This document shows, piece after piece, positions 37,512-47,072 of a stretch of 64,000 nt of DNA. A program made the translations under genes and the position numbers. Source of the DNA: Pedobacter sp. PF22-3 (GTDB lineage: Bacteria; Bacteroidota; Bacteroidia; Sphingobacteriales; Sphingobacteriaceae). Position 1 is the first letter of the stretch. Every line of letters starts with the position of its first letter. The notes under the pieces are model-generated. The model did not search any database and was not told the origin of the DNA. It saw only the letters and a list, made by a program, of their open reading frames with translations. The stretch spans positions 496,001 to 560,000 of the forward strand of contig NZ_JAPIVP010000001.1 in assembly GCF_026239555.1 (NCBI RefSeq). The letters run 5' to 3'.

Positions 37512-39644
37512 ATGGCAAAGAAAAAATCGGCAAATATTAAATTGGTTCTGAATCAATTGGTTAGTGATATTTTTGAAAAAAACAATAATCAACTCCTCAA
37601 TTACAAACAGGTTTCGTCAAAATTAAACCTAAACGATCAGGAATCAAGAGAAACGATTTTAGAGATATTAAAAGAAGGAAAAAACAACGGAATTTTCTTA
37701 GAACCCGAGAAAGGTAAATTTAAACTTAAAGAACTGCAGAATTTCATTATTGGCACGGTAGATATGACTGCCGATGGATCGGCTTATATCGTGCCCGAAG
37801 ATGAGTTTGAAAAAGATATTTTTGTTGCACCCCGCAAACTTAAAAATGCGCTGCACGGCGATACCGTAAAAGCTTATGTGTTTGCCAAAAAGAGCGGACG
37901 TAAAAATGATGGCGAGGTAATTGAAATCATTAAAAGGGCAAAATCAGACTTTACAGGGGTGATTAAAATTTCAGACCGTTTTGCCTTTGTAATTGCCGAC
38001 GACAAAAAAATGATGCACGATATTTTTGTGCCATTGGCCGATACGCATGGTGCAAAAAGCGGTCAAAGGGTATTGGTAACGTTATCCGATTGGCCTGAAA
38101 GTGCCAAAAATCCAATAGGTATTGTAAAACACGTGCTGGGCAACCAGGGTGAAAACAATACCGAAATGAATGCCATTCTGGCTCAGTATGGTTTTCCACT
38201 TGAGTTTCCCCCTCAGGTAGAAAGAGAAGCCAATGCTATTCCGGAAGAAATTCCTGCCGCTGAAATTGCGAAACGAAAAGATTTTAGACAGGTATTAACC
38301 TTTACCATCGATCCGGCAGATGCCAAAGATTTTGACGATGCCATCTCTTACCAAAAACTGCCTAACGGAAACTATGAAATCGGGGTTCACATTGCCGATG
38401 TTTCACACTATGTTATTCAGGGAAGTGAACTCGATAAAGAGGCTTACAGCAGGGCAACCTCTGTTTACCTGGTTGATCGCGTCATTCCGATGCTGCCAGA
38501 ACGCTTAAGTAACGGTGTATGCTCACTTCGTCCGCATGAAGATAAATTATGCTTTGCTGCTGTTTTTGAGCTTGATGAGCAGGCAAATATTCAAAACGAA
38601 TGGTATGGCCGTACCGTAATCCACTCTGACCGCCGATTCACCTACGAAGAGGCCCAGGAAGTGATTGAAAATAAAACCGGCGACTATGCACCTGAAATAC
38701 AAAAACTGAATGAGCTGGCTTACATCTTGCGCGACCGCAAGTTTAAAAACGGTGCCATCAGCTTTGAAAGTACAGAAGTTAAATTTAAACTCGATGAAGC
38801 GGGTAAACCTATAGGCGTTTACGTTAAAGAACGCAAAGATGCCCACAAATTGATTGAAGATTATATGCTTTTGGCCAACCGCAAAGTGGCTGAATTTATT
38901 GCTAAAAAAGTGAAGGGCAAAAATAAATTGACCTTCGTTTACCGTGTGCACGATTCGCCAAACATGGAAACCCTGAATACCTTTGCCAATTTTGCTTCCC
39001 GTTTTGGTTATAAAATCAATACTAAATCCGATAAGGAAATTGCAAAATCGCTCAACCATTTAATGGCAGATGTAGAGGGTAAAAAAGAGCAGAATATTTT
39101 AACCTCGCTGGCCATCCGCTCTATGGCCAAAGCCATCTACACCACTAAAAAAACCAGTCATTATGGTTTGGCTTTCGAATATTATACCCACTTTACCTCA
39201 CCGATCCGCCGTTACCCGGATGTAATGGTTCACCGTTTACTCCAAACCTATTTAGATGGCGGCAAATCGGCTGATATGGAGTTTTATGAAGTTGCTTCAG
39301 TACATTCTTCGGCGATGGAAAAACGGGCTGCAGATGCAGAAAGAGCTTCAATAAAGTACAAACAGGCAGAATATTTAGAAAACAATATCGGTACCGAATA
39401 CAAAGGCATTATTTCAGGTGTTACTGAATGGGGCATGTATGTAGAAATTGAAGAGAATAAATGCGAAGGTATGATTCGTTTACGCGATATATCTGACGAT
39501 TTTTACGTACTTGATGAGAAAAACTACTGCATTGTTGGACAAAGAAAAAAGAAAAAATATCAACTGGGAGATGAAGTAATGATCCGGGTAAAAAAAGTTG
39601 ACCTTTCTAAACGTCAGATCGATTTCACCCTAATTCCTGATTAA
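37512..39644 (+). CDS. rnr: Ribonuclease R
   Basis: 710 residues. Order: N-terminal winged-helix region (about 15-75), two cold-shock domains (75-235), the RNB catalytic domain (about 250-590) with the acidic site FTIDPADAKDFDDAISY, EDYMLLANRKVAEF and FTSPIRRYPDVMVHRLL, then a C-terminal S1 domain (about 625-708). The full set and the length match RNase R (VacB), a processive 3'-5' exoribonuclease that degrades structured RNA and acts in rRNA and tmRNA quality control. The next gene follows after 29 bases. Confidence 0.97.
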   Translation: MAKKKSANIKLVLNQLVSDIFEKNNNQLLNYKQVSSKLNLNDQESRETILEILKEGKNNGIFLEPEKGKFKLKELQNFIIGTVDMTADGSAYIVPEDEFEKDIFVAPRKLKNALHGDTVKAYVFAKKSGRKNDGEVIEIIKRAKSDFTGVIKISDRFAFVIADDKKMMHDIFVPLADTHGAKSGQRVLVTLSDWPESAKNPIGIVKHVLGNQGENNTEMNAILAQYGFPLEFPPQVEREANAIPEEIPAAEIAKRKDFRQVLTFTIDPADAKDFDDAISYQKLPNGNYEIGVHIADVSHYVIQGSELDKEAYSRATSVYLVDRVIPMLPERLSNGVCSLRPHEDKLCFAAVFELDEQANIQNEWYGRTVIHSDRRFTYEEAQEVIENKTGDYAPEIQKLNELAYILRDRKFKNGAISFESTEVKFKLDEAGKPIGVYVKERKDAHKLIEDYMLLANRKVAEFIAKKVKGKNKLTFVYRVHDSPNMETLNTFANFASRFGYKINTKSDKEIAKSLNHLMADVEGKKEQNILTSLAIRSMAKAIYTTKKTSHYGLAFEYYTHFTSPIRRYPDVMVHRLLQTYLDGGKSADMEFYEVASVHSSAMEKRAADAERASIKYKQAEYLENNIGTEYKGIISGVTEWGMYVEIEENKCEGMIRLRDISDDFYVLDEKNYCIVGQRKKKKYQLGDEVMIRVKKVDLSKRQIDFTLIPD

Positions 39645-39673
39645 AAAATCAAGACATTTGTGCCAGAAACACA

Positions 39674-40663
39674 ATGTTTAAACAAAACATGCAGACTACA
39701 GAACAATTACAGCAGATTTTAAATAACGCAATACAAAATTTAAATTTACCAGGTTTCCCTAAGCAACTTTATGATCCAATCAGCTATATCATTAACCTTG
39801 GTGGCAAACGTGTAAGACCCCTATTGGTGCTAATGGCTACCGAATTGTTTGGTAAAGATGCCAACGAATCTGTTCATGCTGCCATGGCGATTGAAATTTT
39901 CCATAATTTCACTTTGGTACACGATGATATCATGGATAATGCACCATTGCGCAGAGGCCAGGCAACGGTACACGAAAAGTGGAGTACCAATGTGGCTATT
40001 TTAAGTGGCGATGTGATGATGGTAGAAGCCAATAAAAACCTGGCAAAGGTAAATCCGGCTCTCCTGAAAGATGCACTGGATACTTTTAATGCTACTGCAC
40101 AGGGTGTTTGCGAAGGGCAGCAGCTTGATATGGAATTTGAAAAACGTGATGATGTAAGTATTGAAGAGTACATCAACATGATCAGACTTAAAACAGCAGT
40201 ATTATTAGGTGGTGCGCTGAAGTTGGGCGCTATTATTGCCAGTGCATCTGCAAAAGATGCAGATTTGATTGAACAATTTGGAGAAAACATTGGCATTGCC
40301 TTTCAATTGCATGATGATATTTTAGATGTATATGCTGATCCTGAAAAGTTTGGCAAACAGGTTGGCGGCGATATTATTGCCAATAAAAAAACTTTCTTAC
40401 TGTTGAAAGCACTTGAACTTGCAGAAGGCGATAATAAAACTGCTTTAAAAACCTGGACCGCTTCTAAAGCCTTTAATGCACAAGAAAAAGTAAAAAGCGT
40501 AAGGGCTATTTACGATACATTAAATATACAGCAGATTGCGAAAGAACACATGAACCATTACCGTGATAAAGCTTTAGCCTTATTTGCGCAGATAAATGTG
40601 AGTGATGAAAGAAAAGCCGACCTGTTAACACTTACCAACCAATTAATGGACAGGGAGTATTAA
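39674..40663 (+). CDS. Polyprenyl (trans-isoprenyl) diphosphate synthase
   Basis: 329 residues; an internal ATG at 39689 is an equally good start. It contains the two aspartate-rich motifs: DDIMDNAPLRRG (first) and LHDDILDVYAD (second). It also has GGKRVRPLLVLMATELFG and GDVMMVEANK, all typical of class I chain-elongating prenyltransferases. These join isopentenyl units to an allylic diphosphate to make geranylgeranyl-, octaprenyl- or longer chains for quinones or other lipids. The product length cannot be read reliably. It is probably co-transcribed with rnr. Confidence 0.92.
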   Translation: MFKQNMQTTEQLQQILNNAIQNLNLPGFPKQLYDPISYIINLGGKRVRPLLVLMATELFGKDANESVHAAMAIEIFHNFTLVHDDIMDNAPLRRGQATVHEKWSTNVAILSGDVMMVEANKNLAKVNPALLKDALDTFNATAQGVCEGQQLDMEFEKRDDVSIEEYINMIRLKTAVLLGGALKLGAIIASASAKDADLIEQFGENIGIAFQLHDDILDVYADPEKFGKQVGGDIIANKKTFLLLKALELAEGDNKTALKTWTASKAFNAQEKVKSVRAIYDTLNIQQIAKEHMNHYRDKALALFAQINVSDERKADLLTLTNQLMDREY

Positions 40664-40670
40664 GGTATTC

Positions 40671-40750
40671 GTCATTTCGAGCGAAGCGCAACGAAGCCGA
40701 GAAATCTATATCAAAGGATTTTCCATTTCGCTGCGCTTCAGTAAAAGACG
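40671..40750. repeat. GTCATTTCGAGCGAAG-type dispersed inverted element
   Basis: Left part GTCATTTCGAGCGAAGCGCA followed by ACGAAGCCGAGAAATCT; right part CATTTCGCTGCGCTTCAG, which is roughly the inverse of the left. The same motif occurs inverted at 53555-53593 and decayed at 56322-56420 and 57695-57750. It fills the gap between two convergent genes and may also act as a terminator. Confidence 0.7.
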
Positions 40751-40754
40751 TACT

Positions 40755-41600
40755 TCAAATATCTCCCAAGCCTTTAGCTAACTTATATTTAATCCAAAAA
40801 TCAGCTGATTTAGTAGAATATTCAGCTCCTGACATTGGTCTTTGACCGCCACCCCCCATTCTTCCTCCGCCGCCCATACCACCGTGGCCACCGCCCCCCA
40901 TACCTCCAGCTCCCATTCCACCTCTGCCGCCTGATCTTCCACCACTTCTGTTTCCTCCTTCAGGGGAAGCTTCTCTTTTAAACCCAGATTTACCTGGTTC
41001 GTTAATTTTGATATTATAAACAATGGGCTTTTTAAAATTCAGGCCCACCTGTAACTGTGCCAATGGAATGCTTAACTCATAAATCAGATCTCTGTTGGGA
41101 TGAATGCTCATACCTGTTTCAATACCGTCCTGATTAATTGCTGGCAATTCGCCATCAGCAATATTTTTAAAACCTGAAACCCTAATGCTTTTATTCGTAG
41201 CAGCCAAATCATGTATTTCTTGATCAGATGATAAAGCATGATGCACTTCCCCATCTTTTGGCATGGGCGGCCTTTCCATGAGCGGAAAGATCAACTTCAT
41301 GCCATCTTTCTTTTTACCTTCAGTATTAATATTTAAAGTGATCCCTCCCCTTAGTACACTAAAAGTAGTTTGCGGGTCTAATGATTCTATTATAATATAG
41401 AGGTTTTTATCATCGTTGGCCAGGGCAAAAGCCAGTTTGGTAGCATCGTTATACTGGTTGAGCGGTTCATTCCATTCGTTCGATATACCATCGGCCTTAA
41501 ATGGTTTTACCATGCGAATATTTTCTTCTATCTCCTGCGCATACAAAAAATGGCCAGAAATAAGTGACAGAATTAGCAATGATATTTTCTTCAGATTCAT
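40755..41600 (-). CDS. Secreted hypothetical protein with glycine-rich segment
   Basis: 281 residues with a signal peptide (ISLLILSLISGHFLYAQ). Residues 30-200 form a beta-rich domain (FKADGISNEWNEPLNQY; LYIIIESLDPQTT) that resembles CBM9/DOMON-like exported domains. Residues about 208-255 are a low-complexity Gly-Arg-Met run (GGMGAGGMGGGGHGGMGGGG), followed by a short tail (STKSADFWIKYKLAKGLGDI). The glycine-rich tract is likely flexible and may contact surfaces or metals; its role is unknown. It stands alone, convergent with the polyprenyl synthase. Confidence 0.7.
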   Translation of the reverse strand: MNLKKISLLILSLISGHFLYAQEIEENIRMVKPFKADGISNEWNEPLNQYNDATKLAFALANDDKNLYIIIESLDPQTTFSVLRGGITLNINTEGKKKDGMKLIFPLMERPPMPKDGEVHHALSSDQEIHDLAATNKSIRVSGFKNIADGELPAINQDGIETGMSIHPNRDLIYELSIPLAQLQVGLNFKKPIVYNIKINEPGKSGFKREASPEGGNRSGGRSGGRGGMGAGGMGGGGHGGMGGGGRMGGGGQRPMSGAEYSTKSADFWIKYKLAKGLGDI

Positions 41601-41835
41601 TTGTATTAATTTTTAAATCAATACCCAAATCTAATGCACCGAAATGTTAATTTATGTTATTTAACAGGGTTTAACATACTAGTCTGGAGTTGGATAGCCT
41701 GGATTCCAAAGTTAGTTAACAAAATCCCCCTTATTTCCTGAGGGTAGTCGAAGTACCGATACTTAGTTTTGAGTCGGGAGTTTGACTGTTAGCATAAATA
41801 AACATTGTAAAAAGTTTAACCAAAAGCGTATTAAA

Positions 41836-41866
41836 CAAAAAAGGTCCTGATTTGCATCAGAACCTT
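41836..41866 (-). terminator. Intrinsic terminator after rpmA
   Basis: On the minus strand AGGTTCTGAT and ATCAGGACCT pair around GCAA, with one G-T pair, followed by a run of six T. It lies 24 bases beyond the rpmA stop. Confidence 0.85.
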
Positions 41867-41889
41867 CCTTATATTTTGTTTCGTACTAA

Positions 41890-42306
41890 TTATTCTGCAG
41901 CTGCAGCTTCTTCAGTCGCTTCGTCTTTTTTAGCTGCTTTTTTAGCAGGTGCTTTTTTAGCAGGTGTTGCTTCAACTTCAGCTACAACTTCTCTCTTTGC
42001 AGTTGCTTTTTTAGCAGCTGGTTTAGCCATTGCTGCTTCGATCTCCGCATCAGTGATAGGAAGAATAGAAACATATGATTTGTTATCTTGTTTCTTTTTG
42101 AAAACAACAGTACCATCAACTAAAGCAAATAAAGTATGGTCTTTACCAATACCCACGCCTTTATCAGGATGGTGTTTTGTACCACGTTGACGTACTAAAA
42201 TGTTTCCTGCGATAGCTAACTGACCACCGAAAACTTTAATACCTAAACGCTTACTATGCGATTCACGTCCGTTTTTCGAACTACCGGCTCCTTTTTTGTG
42301 TGCCAT
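41890..42306 (-). CDS. rpmA: 50S ribosomal protein L27 with long Lys/Ala-rich C-terminal extension
   Basis: 138 residues. The first ~85 are canonical L27: [26 protein letters not shown]-type block ([20 protein letters not shown]), [20 protein letters not shown] and [13 protein letters not shown]. About 50 further residues follow, low in complexity and rich in Ala, Lys and Glu ([30 protein letters not shown]). Most L27 proteins end near residue 85-95. The N-terminus needs no processing. The tail resembles those of histone H1-like proteins and may bind RNA. The gene follows rplU after 51 bases in the usual L21-L27 operon. Confidence 0.97.
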   Translation of the reverse strand: MAHKKGAGSSKNGRESHSKRLGIKVFGGQLAIAGNILVRQRGTKHHPDKGVGIGKDHTLFALVDGTVVFKKKQDNKSYVSILPITDAEIEAAMAKPAAKKATAKREVVAEVEATPAKKAPAKKAAKKDEATEEAAAAE

Positions 42307-42357
42307 GATTTTATATTTTGTAACCCGCTAAAAGCGGATTATTGGGTTAACAATTAA

Positions 42358-42669
42358 TTATAACGTGATGTCAGAGATCTGAATCTTAGTGAAAAACTGG
42401 CGGTGACCGTTTTTCTTTTTGTAACCTTTTCTACGTTTCTTGTGGAAAACGATTACTTTATCACCTTTCAAATGAGATACGATCTTAGCTGAAACTTTAG
42501 CACCTTTAACTGCAGGAGCACCTACAGTAATTGCACCACCGTTATCAACCAACAATACATTATCAAATTCAATACTAGCGCCTTCATCTCCTTGTAATCT
42601 GTGTACAAAAAGGTGCTGGTCTTTAGCAACTTTAAATTGCTGCCCTGCTATATTTACTATTGCGTACAT
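42358..42669 (-). CDS. rplU: 50S ribosomal protein L21
   Basis: 103 residues, the standard length. It has the L21 opening [39 protein letters not shown] and the basic C-terminal block [16 protein letters not shown]. It binds 23S rRNA in the large subunit. It is the first gene of the rplU-rpmA operon, with a well-formed promoter at 42710-42741. Confidence 0.98.
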   Translation of the reverse strand: MYAIVNIAGQQFKVAKDQHLFVHRLQGDEGASIEFDNVLLVDNGGAITVGAPAVKGAKVSAKIVSHLKGDKVIVFHKKRRKGYKKKNGHRQFFTKIQISDITL

Positions 42670-42709
42670 TGTTTAAATATTAGTTTTTTAATTTTTATTT
42701 AACGAGGTG

Positions 42710-42741
42710 CAAATATAGAACAAATTCAATTAACACACAAA
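42710..42741 (-). promoter_or_regulatory. rplU-rpmA promoter (Bacteroidetes -33/-7)
   Basis: On the minus strand TTTG (42741-42738), a 20-base spacer and TATATTTG (42717-42710) match the -33 and -7 consensus exactly. The predicted start near 42703 gives a leader of about 34 bases. Confidence 0.8.
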
Positions 42742-42879
42742 CACATATCAAAAATATTTTTAACTAAAATCATACGCGATCAGGATTTTGAGTATTTAAA
42801 GAGTTCAGGATCGATTTAATTACATTTTTAGAAAAGCATTGTTCGATAAATAACGTGGGATAAAATAAAAAAAACCTCC

Positions 42880-43230
42880 ATTTTTAGGTTGCCAAGTGCA
42901 GTACCTCTTGTTCCTAAACCTGATCCGATGGCTATCGAATGAGCGGAATAGCCCGGAGCGTAGCGAGGACTATAAGCGAAAGCGGGACTACACACCGCCA
43001 AGAACCACAAGCCGTTTATTTCCAAAACTTACAAAATATTTATCATGTACCATTTAACTTCATGGCAGATCCTTCTACACTGTTCAAGATAAGATAATTT
43101 CCTCGGTTGCAGGTCGCAGAAACCATTGTTCCTAAACCTGATTGGAGCGAACACGAAGTGCAACGAAGTAAAGCGTAAAGCAGGACTAAAGCCAGCCAAG
43201 AACCACAAGCCGTTCATTTCCAAAACTTAA
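42880..43230. repeat. Two copies of the AAACCTGAT repeat family, different internal modules
   Basis: Copy 1 has its core at 42916, then AGCGGAATAGCCCGGAGCG and AAGCGAAAGCGGGACT. Copy 2 has its core at 43134, then GAGCGAACACGAAGTGCAAC and AAAGCAGGACTAAAG. Both end with AGAACCACAAGCCGTT and TTTCCAAAACTTA. The internal part of copy 1 is the type found inverted at 56790-57450; that of copy 2 is the type at 56644-57300. The short ORFs over them (related MExNGLWFLA starts) are repeat by-products. Confidence 0.8.
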
Positions 43231-43249
43231 CGATGCATCTTTGCAAATA

Positions 43250-43365
43250 AAATACATTCCCCCCATTATCCATCATCCATTTTACATCTTCCATTACCCA
43301 TCATCCATTTTACATCTTACATTTTACATTTTCCATCTACCATTTACATCTCCCACCTTCTCTCC
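43250..43365. repeat. Pyrimidine-rich degenerate short-period repeat
   Basis: Reiterated CATCCATTTTACATCTT and CATTTTACAT units with variable spacing, just upstream of the GLPGLI promoter region. A smaller tract of the same character is at 22885-22930 beside argS. No coding sense. Confidence 0.75.
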
Positions 43366-43392
43366 GTTAAAAAATGTTAAAGTATTTTTTTA

Positions 43393-43420
43393 TTACGAAT
43401 ATTTCGTAGATTTACGAAAA
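43393..43420. promoter_or_regulatory. Predicted BlaI-type operator ahead of the GLPGLI/TonB operon
   Basis: 28 bases starting TTACGAATATTTCGTAG and ending TTTACGAAAA. They form two overlapping dyads: TTACGA...TCGTA and TCGTA-GATT-TACGA. 24 of 28 bases are identical to the site at 48991-49018 in front of blaI. TAGATTTA inside it could be a weak -7 element, so binding would block transcription. It ends 23 bases before the ATG at 43444. Confidence 0.7.
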
Positions 43421-43443
43421 TTAAATAGAAACAACTCAATATC

Positions 43444-44400
43444 ATGAAACGAATTTTAACTACCTGTTTGGCTACGGCCATTTTATTTTCGGCAAAGGCC
43501 CAAGAATCAGATAAAGCGTTGGCCAGGGTGCGCTATACTTTAACGCACGTAACCGACACTACACAAAGAGATAAACCTAAAGTGGAAAATATGCTTCTGG
43601 TAACCGGTAAAAATGCATCGGTGTTTACCAGTTACGATAAGCTGAACCAGGCACAAAACATGCAAAAACAGATACAGGAACAGATGAAAAACCAAATAGG
43701 CAATGGCAACGTAAAAATTGAAGTCAAAAGCGAAACAAAAGTCCCCCTTACCCAGGAAGACTATTTCTTTTTTGCAAATGAGCATAAAATGATTACCAAA
43801 GAACGCATTTTTAATAATTACTTAGTTGAAGAACCTGCAGCAACGATTGACTGGAAAATTTTAAAAGATACGATGAGTTTTTCTGGAGTTGCCTGCCAAA
43901 AAGCAACTGCACATTTTAAAGGACGTATCTGGATAGCCTGGTTTGCTACCGAGATTCCGTTTCAAAGTGGTCCATGGAAATTAAATGGCTTACCTGGTTT
44001 AATTATAGAAGCTTACGATGATAAAAAGGAAGTAAAATTTGAATTTGCCGGAATTGAAAATGTAAAGGAAGCAAATGCTACAGACAATGCCGATGGGGAG
44101 GTTAAAATTGCAGCCCCAAGTGGCGGAGTGAGTTCGGTAAAAATTATGGGCATGGATATCAGCACAAGCTACCTTGGGCCTGAAATTAAGTTACCTGCCA
44201 ATGCGATAAAAACCACCCGCAAAGAACTTGATAAACTTAAAGCCGCCCGTGATAAAGACCCGCAAGGTTTTATGCAGGCACAAATGGCTGCAAACGGTAT
44301 GCAAGGCGCGTTCAAAAACAACCAGCCCCCACGTCCTTCAGGCACGAATGCAGCTAAAGCCGAAATTAACAACCCAATAGAAATTGAAGATAAAAAATGA
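43444..44400 (+). CDS. GLPGLI-family secreted protein
   Basis: 318 residues with a signal peptide (ILTTCLATAILFSAKAQ). It contains the defining motif GPWKLNGLPGLIIEAYDD near residue 180. The middle is beta-rich. The C-terminal third is hydrophilic, with a Met/Gln-rich run (GFMQAQMAANGMQGAFKNN). GLPGLI proteins are Bacteroidetes-specific, periplasmic or surface, and usually sit beside a TonB-linked outer-membrane protein; their biochemical role is unknown. Here the next gene overlaps by 4 bases (ATGA). An operator shared with blaI lies just upstream. Confidence 0.92.
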   Translation: MKRILTTCLATAILFSAKAQESDKALARVRYTLTHVTDTTQRDKPKVENMLLVTGKNASVFTSYDKLNQAQNMQKQIQEQMKNQIGNGNVKIEVKSETKVPLTQEDYFFFANEHKMITKERIFNNYLVEEPAATIDWKILKDTMSFSGVACQKATAHFKGRIWIAWFATEIPFQSGPWKLNGLPGLIIEAYDDKKEVKFEFAGIENVKEANATDNADGEVKIAAPSGGVSSVKIMGMDISTSYLGPEIKLPANAIKTTRKELDKLKAARDKDPQGFMQAQMAANGMQGAFKNNQPPRPSGTNAAKAEINNPIEIEDKK

Positions 44401-47060
44401 AAAAACTCATTTTAACATGTTGGCTCTTGCTGGCAGCTTTTTCTATTTTTGCCCAAAGGCCTCCACTTAAAGGCTTGGTAAAAGATGCCAGTGGTAAGGG
44501 TATTGAATCAGTTAACGTAACGCTAAAAGATGCTGAAGGTAATATCATCAATTTTACCCGGACCAATAAAAATGGTGCTTTTACCATCGCACTCAAAAAC
44601 GATCAGATTGCAGGTTACAAAATTGAAACTTCGAGCATTGGTTTTAAAAAGCTGATTACCATGGTAACCGATGCCACTAAAAGTTACGACCTGATTTTAC
44701 AATCCAGCGAAACCATGCTGGAAACGGTAACCGTTAAAAACAGGCCTTCATTAAACGCCAGGGGCGATACTTTAAATTACCGAACTGCTGACTTTGCTGA
44801 TAAGCAAGACAGAAGTATTGGTGATGTATTGAAAAAAATGCCTGGTGTTGAAGTGGCCGAAGACGGCAAAATCAGCTACAACGGAAAATCGATATCTAAC
44901 CTTTATGTGGATGGCGACAATTTATTGGATGATAAATACAATATAGGTACTAAAAGCATCCCCCATGGGGCAGTTGATAAGGTGCAGGTCATTCAAAACG
45001 ATCAACCCATTAAAATGATGCGTAAAAATAACATGAGCGATGATGTTGCCCTAAACCTGGTGATTAAAGATGAAGCTCAGCTTAAAGTTTTGGGCGATGC
45101 CACTGTCGGCGCCGGCGCTCCAAATCGATTTGACGAAAACCTAACAGCCATGTTGTTTAATAAAAAGCTAAAGTTTATTAACAACATAAAAGGAAACAAT
45201 ATTGGCATTGATCCTGGTGGAGACCTTATTGCACACAATTTTTCTGATTATGCAAAAAAACTGGATAACGGTAAACCCAACGCACTGCTTTCTACAGGCG
45301 CTGCCGGAGTACCTTCCTTACCACAAAGCAGATATCTTTTTAATAAAGCTGGTTTAATTAATCTGAACAACTTATACAAATTCAATCCTGACCTTCAGTT
45401 GAGGGCAAATATTTCCTATTTATATGATCAGCGACGTCAGGAATACAATAAATTTTCAGAAACTTATCTTCCCGGGCAAACCATACGCTATGCTGAAACG
45501 CAGCGCAATGCCATTAATCCACAAAAACTAAGGGCGCAGTTTAATCTAAACGGCAATGCGGAGCAATACTATTTGAACAATAACCTGGTATTGGAATATA
45601 CACCGTTTAAAACCACATCGGATTTTGTAATTAACAATGTAGCGGCCAACCAGGTGCTTAAACAGGAAACCTTCGACTTGTCGAACGAATTTAATTACCG
45701 CAAAAAGTTAAAATCGGAGGATGTGATTAACCTTTACTCCTATTTAAACCACACCACCCAACCCGAAACCCTGAATATTATGCCCGGCCTAAATGCCGAT
45801 GTTTTGAATAATGGAAATAGCTATCTCGGTTTAACACAATTTATCAAATTGCCAACCTGGTATACGAATAATTATGTATCATTCGCTTTTGTAAAAAACA
45901 ATTTCGTACAAACCTATAAAGCAGGATTTAACGTACAACAGCAACAGCTTAATTCGGAACTTTTCCGCACGCAAAACAACCTACAAACTGAGTCTGTTAC
46001 AGGTAATACAGTTAACAGCCTTGACTGGCTTAAAACCAAAATTTATACTGAAGCTACTTACGAGTATAACAACGATAAGTTAAAGGCCAGCTTAAGTTTG
46101 CCGTTAAGCTACAACCACATCAACTACAATGATGTACTTAATCAGTTGGACAACAGCATAAATAAACTATTCATAAATCCTTTGTTTAATGTGAAATACC
46201 AAACCAGTACCGAAAATTATGTAACGGCGAATTATAGTTTCAGAAACGATCTGGGTGGTATAAGTGATATTTATAGGGGTACGATTTTAAAAAATTACCG
46301 CTCACTGTTTTCGAACGATGCACCAATTGCTGAATCCAAAACGCATAACGTGGGAGCCGGTTTTAATTTTAGAAAAGCCATGCAAATGTTATTTGCCAAC
46401 TTAATGGCAAATTACAGCGATACTCAGCTGAATACGATTGAGGCCTACAACCTCAACAGCAACATTCAGCAGAAAATTGTTCTGCCGCTTAATAACCATA
46501 TCCGTAACCTTTCTTTGGCCGCAAACGCAAGCAAATATCTGTTTACCTTAAAAAGTACGGTAAATGCCGGTGTAAGTTTTGCTCAAAGCAAATACAGTCA
46601 GCTGCAGAACAATGAACTTTTACCATTTAACACACAAACCATGAGTTACAAAGTTGGTATTGAAGCTAAGCTGACCAACTTCATTAACTGGTCGTACGCT
46701 GCTAATTTGGCCATTACCGAAAATAAAGCCATGGTAGCCGATGGGATAAAAACAAATTTTAAACAATTGAGGCAACAATCTGCTTTAGCTATCACCACAG
46801 TTAAAAACCTGTATTTGAATTTATCTGCAGAGCACCTTTTAACCCGGCAATCATCACAGCCTGATTTGAAATACCTTTTTGCGGATGCCAACATGCGCTA
46901 TAAATGGTTAAAGATGAAGACTGATATCGAATTTGGAATCACCAACCTTACAAATATTAAAAGCTTTGATGCAATTTACCTCTCAGCCAACTCCTTAACT
47001 ACCGGAACTTATGATATCCCCGGACGAGTGGCCATGCTGAAGGCCACATTTAATTTTTAA
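44397..47060 (+). CDS. TonB-receptor-like outer-membrane protein with regulatory-like N-domain
   Basis: 887 residues. Signal peptide (LILTCWLLLAAFSIFAQR), a carboxypeptidase regulatory-like beta-sandwich (about 22-110, LKGLVKDASGKGIESVNV), a plug-like region (about 115-230, RSIGDVLKKMPGVEVAEDG and YNGKSISNLYVDGDNLL), then a long beta-barrel with alternating aromatic strands to the C-terminal Phe (MLKATFNF). It lacks a clear TonB box. Homologues lie beside GLPGLI genes. It probably transports or displays something with the GLPGLI partner. Ligand unknown. Its expression should follow the BlaI-type operator at 43393. Confidence 0.88.
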   Translation: MKKLILTCWLLLAAFSIFAQRPPLKGLVKDASGKGIESVNVTLKDAEGNIINFTRTNKNGAFTIALKNDQIAGYKIETSSIGFKKLITMVTDATKSYDLILQSSETMLETVTVKNRPSLNARGDTLNYRTADFADKQDRSIGDVLKKMPGVEVAEDGKISYNGKSISNLYVDGDNLLDDKYNIGTKSIPHGAVDKVQVIQNDQPIKMMRKNNMSDDVALNLVIKDEAQLKVLGDATVGAGAPNRFDENLTAMLFNKKLKFINNIKGNNIGIDPGGDLIAHNFSDYAKKLDNGKPNALLSTGAAGVPSLPQSRYLFNKAGLINLNNLYKFNPDLQLRANISYLYDQRRQEYNKFSETYLPGQTIRYAETQRNAINPQKLRAQFNLNGNAEQYYLNNNLVLEYTPFKTTSDFVINNVAANQVLKQETFDLSNEFNYRKKLKSEDVINLYSYLNHTTQPETLNIMPGLNADVLNNGNSYLGLTQFIKLPTWYTNNYVSFAFVKNNFVQTYKAGFNVQQQQLNSELFRTQNNLQTESVTGNTVNSLDWLKTKIYTEATYEYNNDKLKASLSLPLSYNHINYNDVLNQLDNSINKLFINPLFNVKYQTSTENYVTANYSFRNDLGGISDIYRGTILKNYRSLFSNDAPIAESKTHNVGAGFNFRKAMQMLFANLMANYSDTQLNTIEAYNLNSNIQQKIVLPLNNHIRNLSLAANASKYLFTLKSTVNAGVSFAQSKYSQLQNNELLPFNTQTMSYKVGIEAKLTNFINWSYAANLAITENKAMVADGIKTNFKQLRQQSALAITTVKNLYLNLSAEHLLTRQSSQPDLKYLFADANMRYKWLKMKTDIEFGITNLTNIKSFDAIYLSANSLTTGTYDIPGRVAMLKATFNF

Positions 47061-47072
47061 TAATTCAACTGC

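Noticed and set aside
42828..43223. Two related minus-strand ORFs starting MExNGLWFLA
   Set aside because: They are translations of the AAACCTGAT repeat copies and match the repeats in reading, not a gene family.
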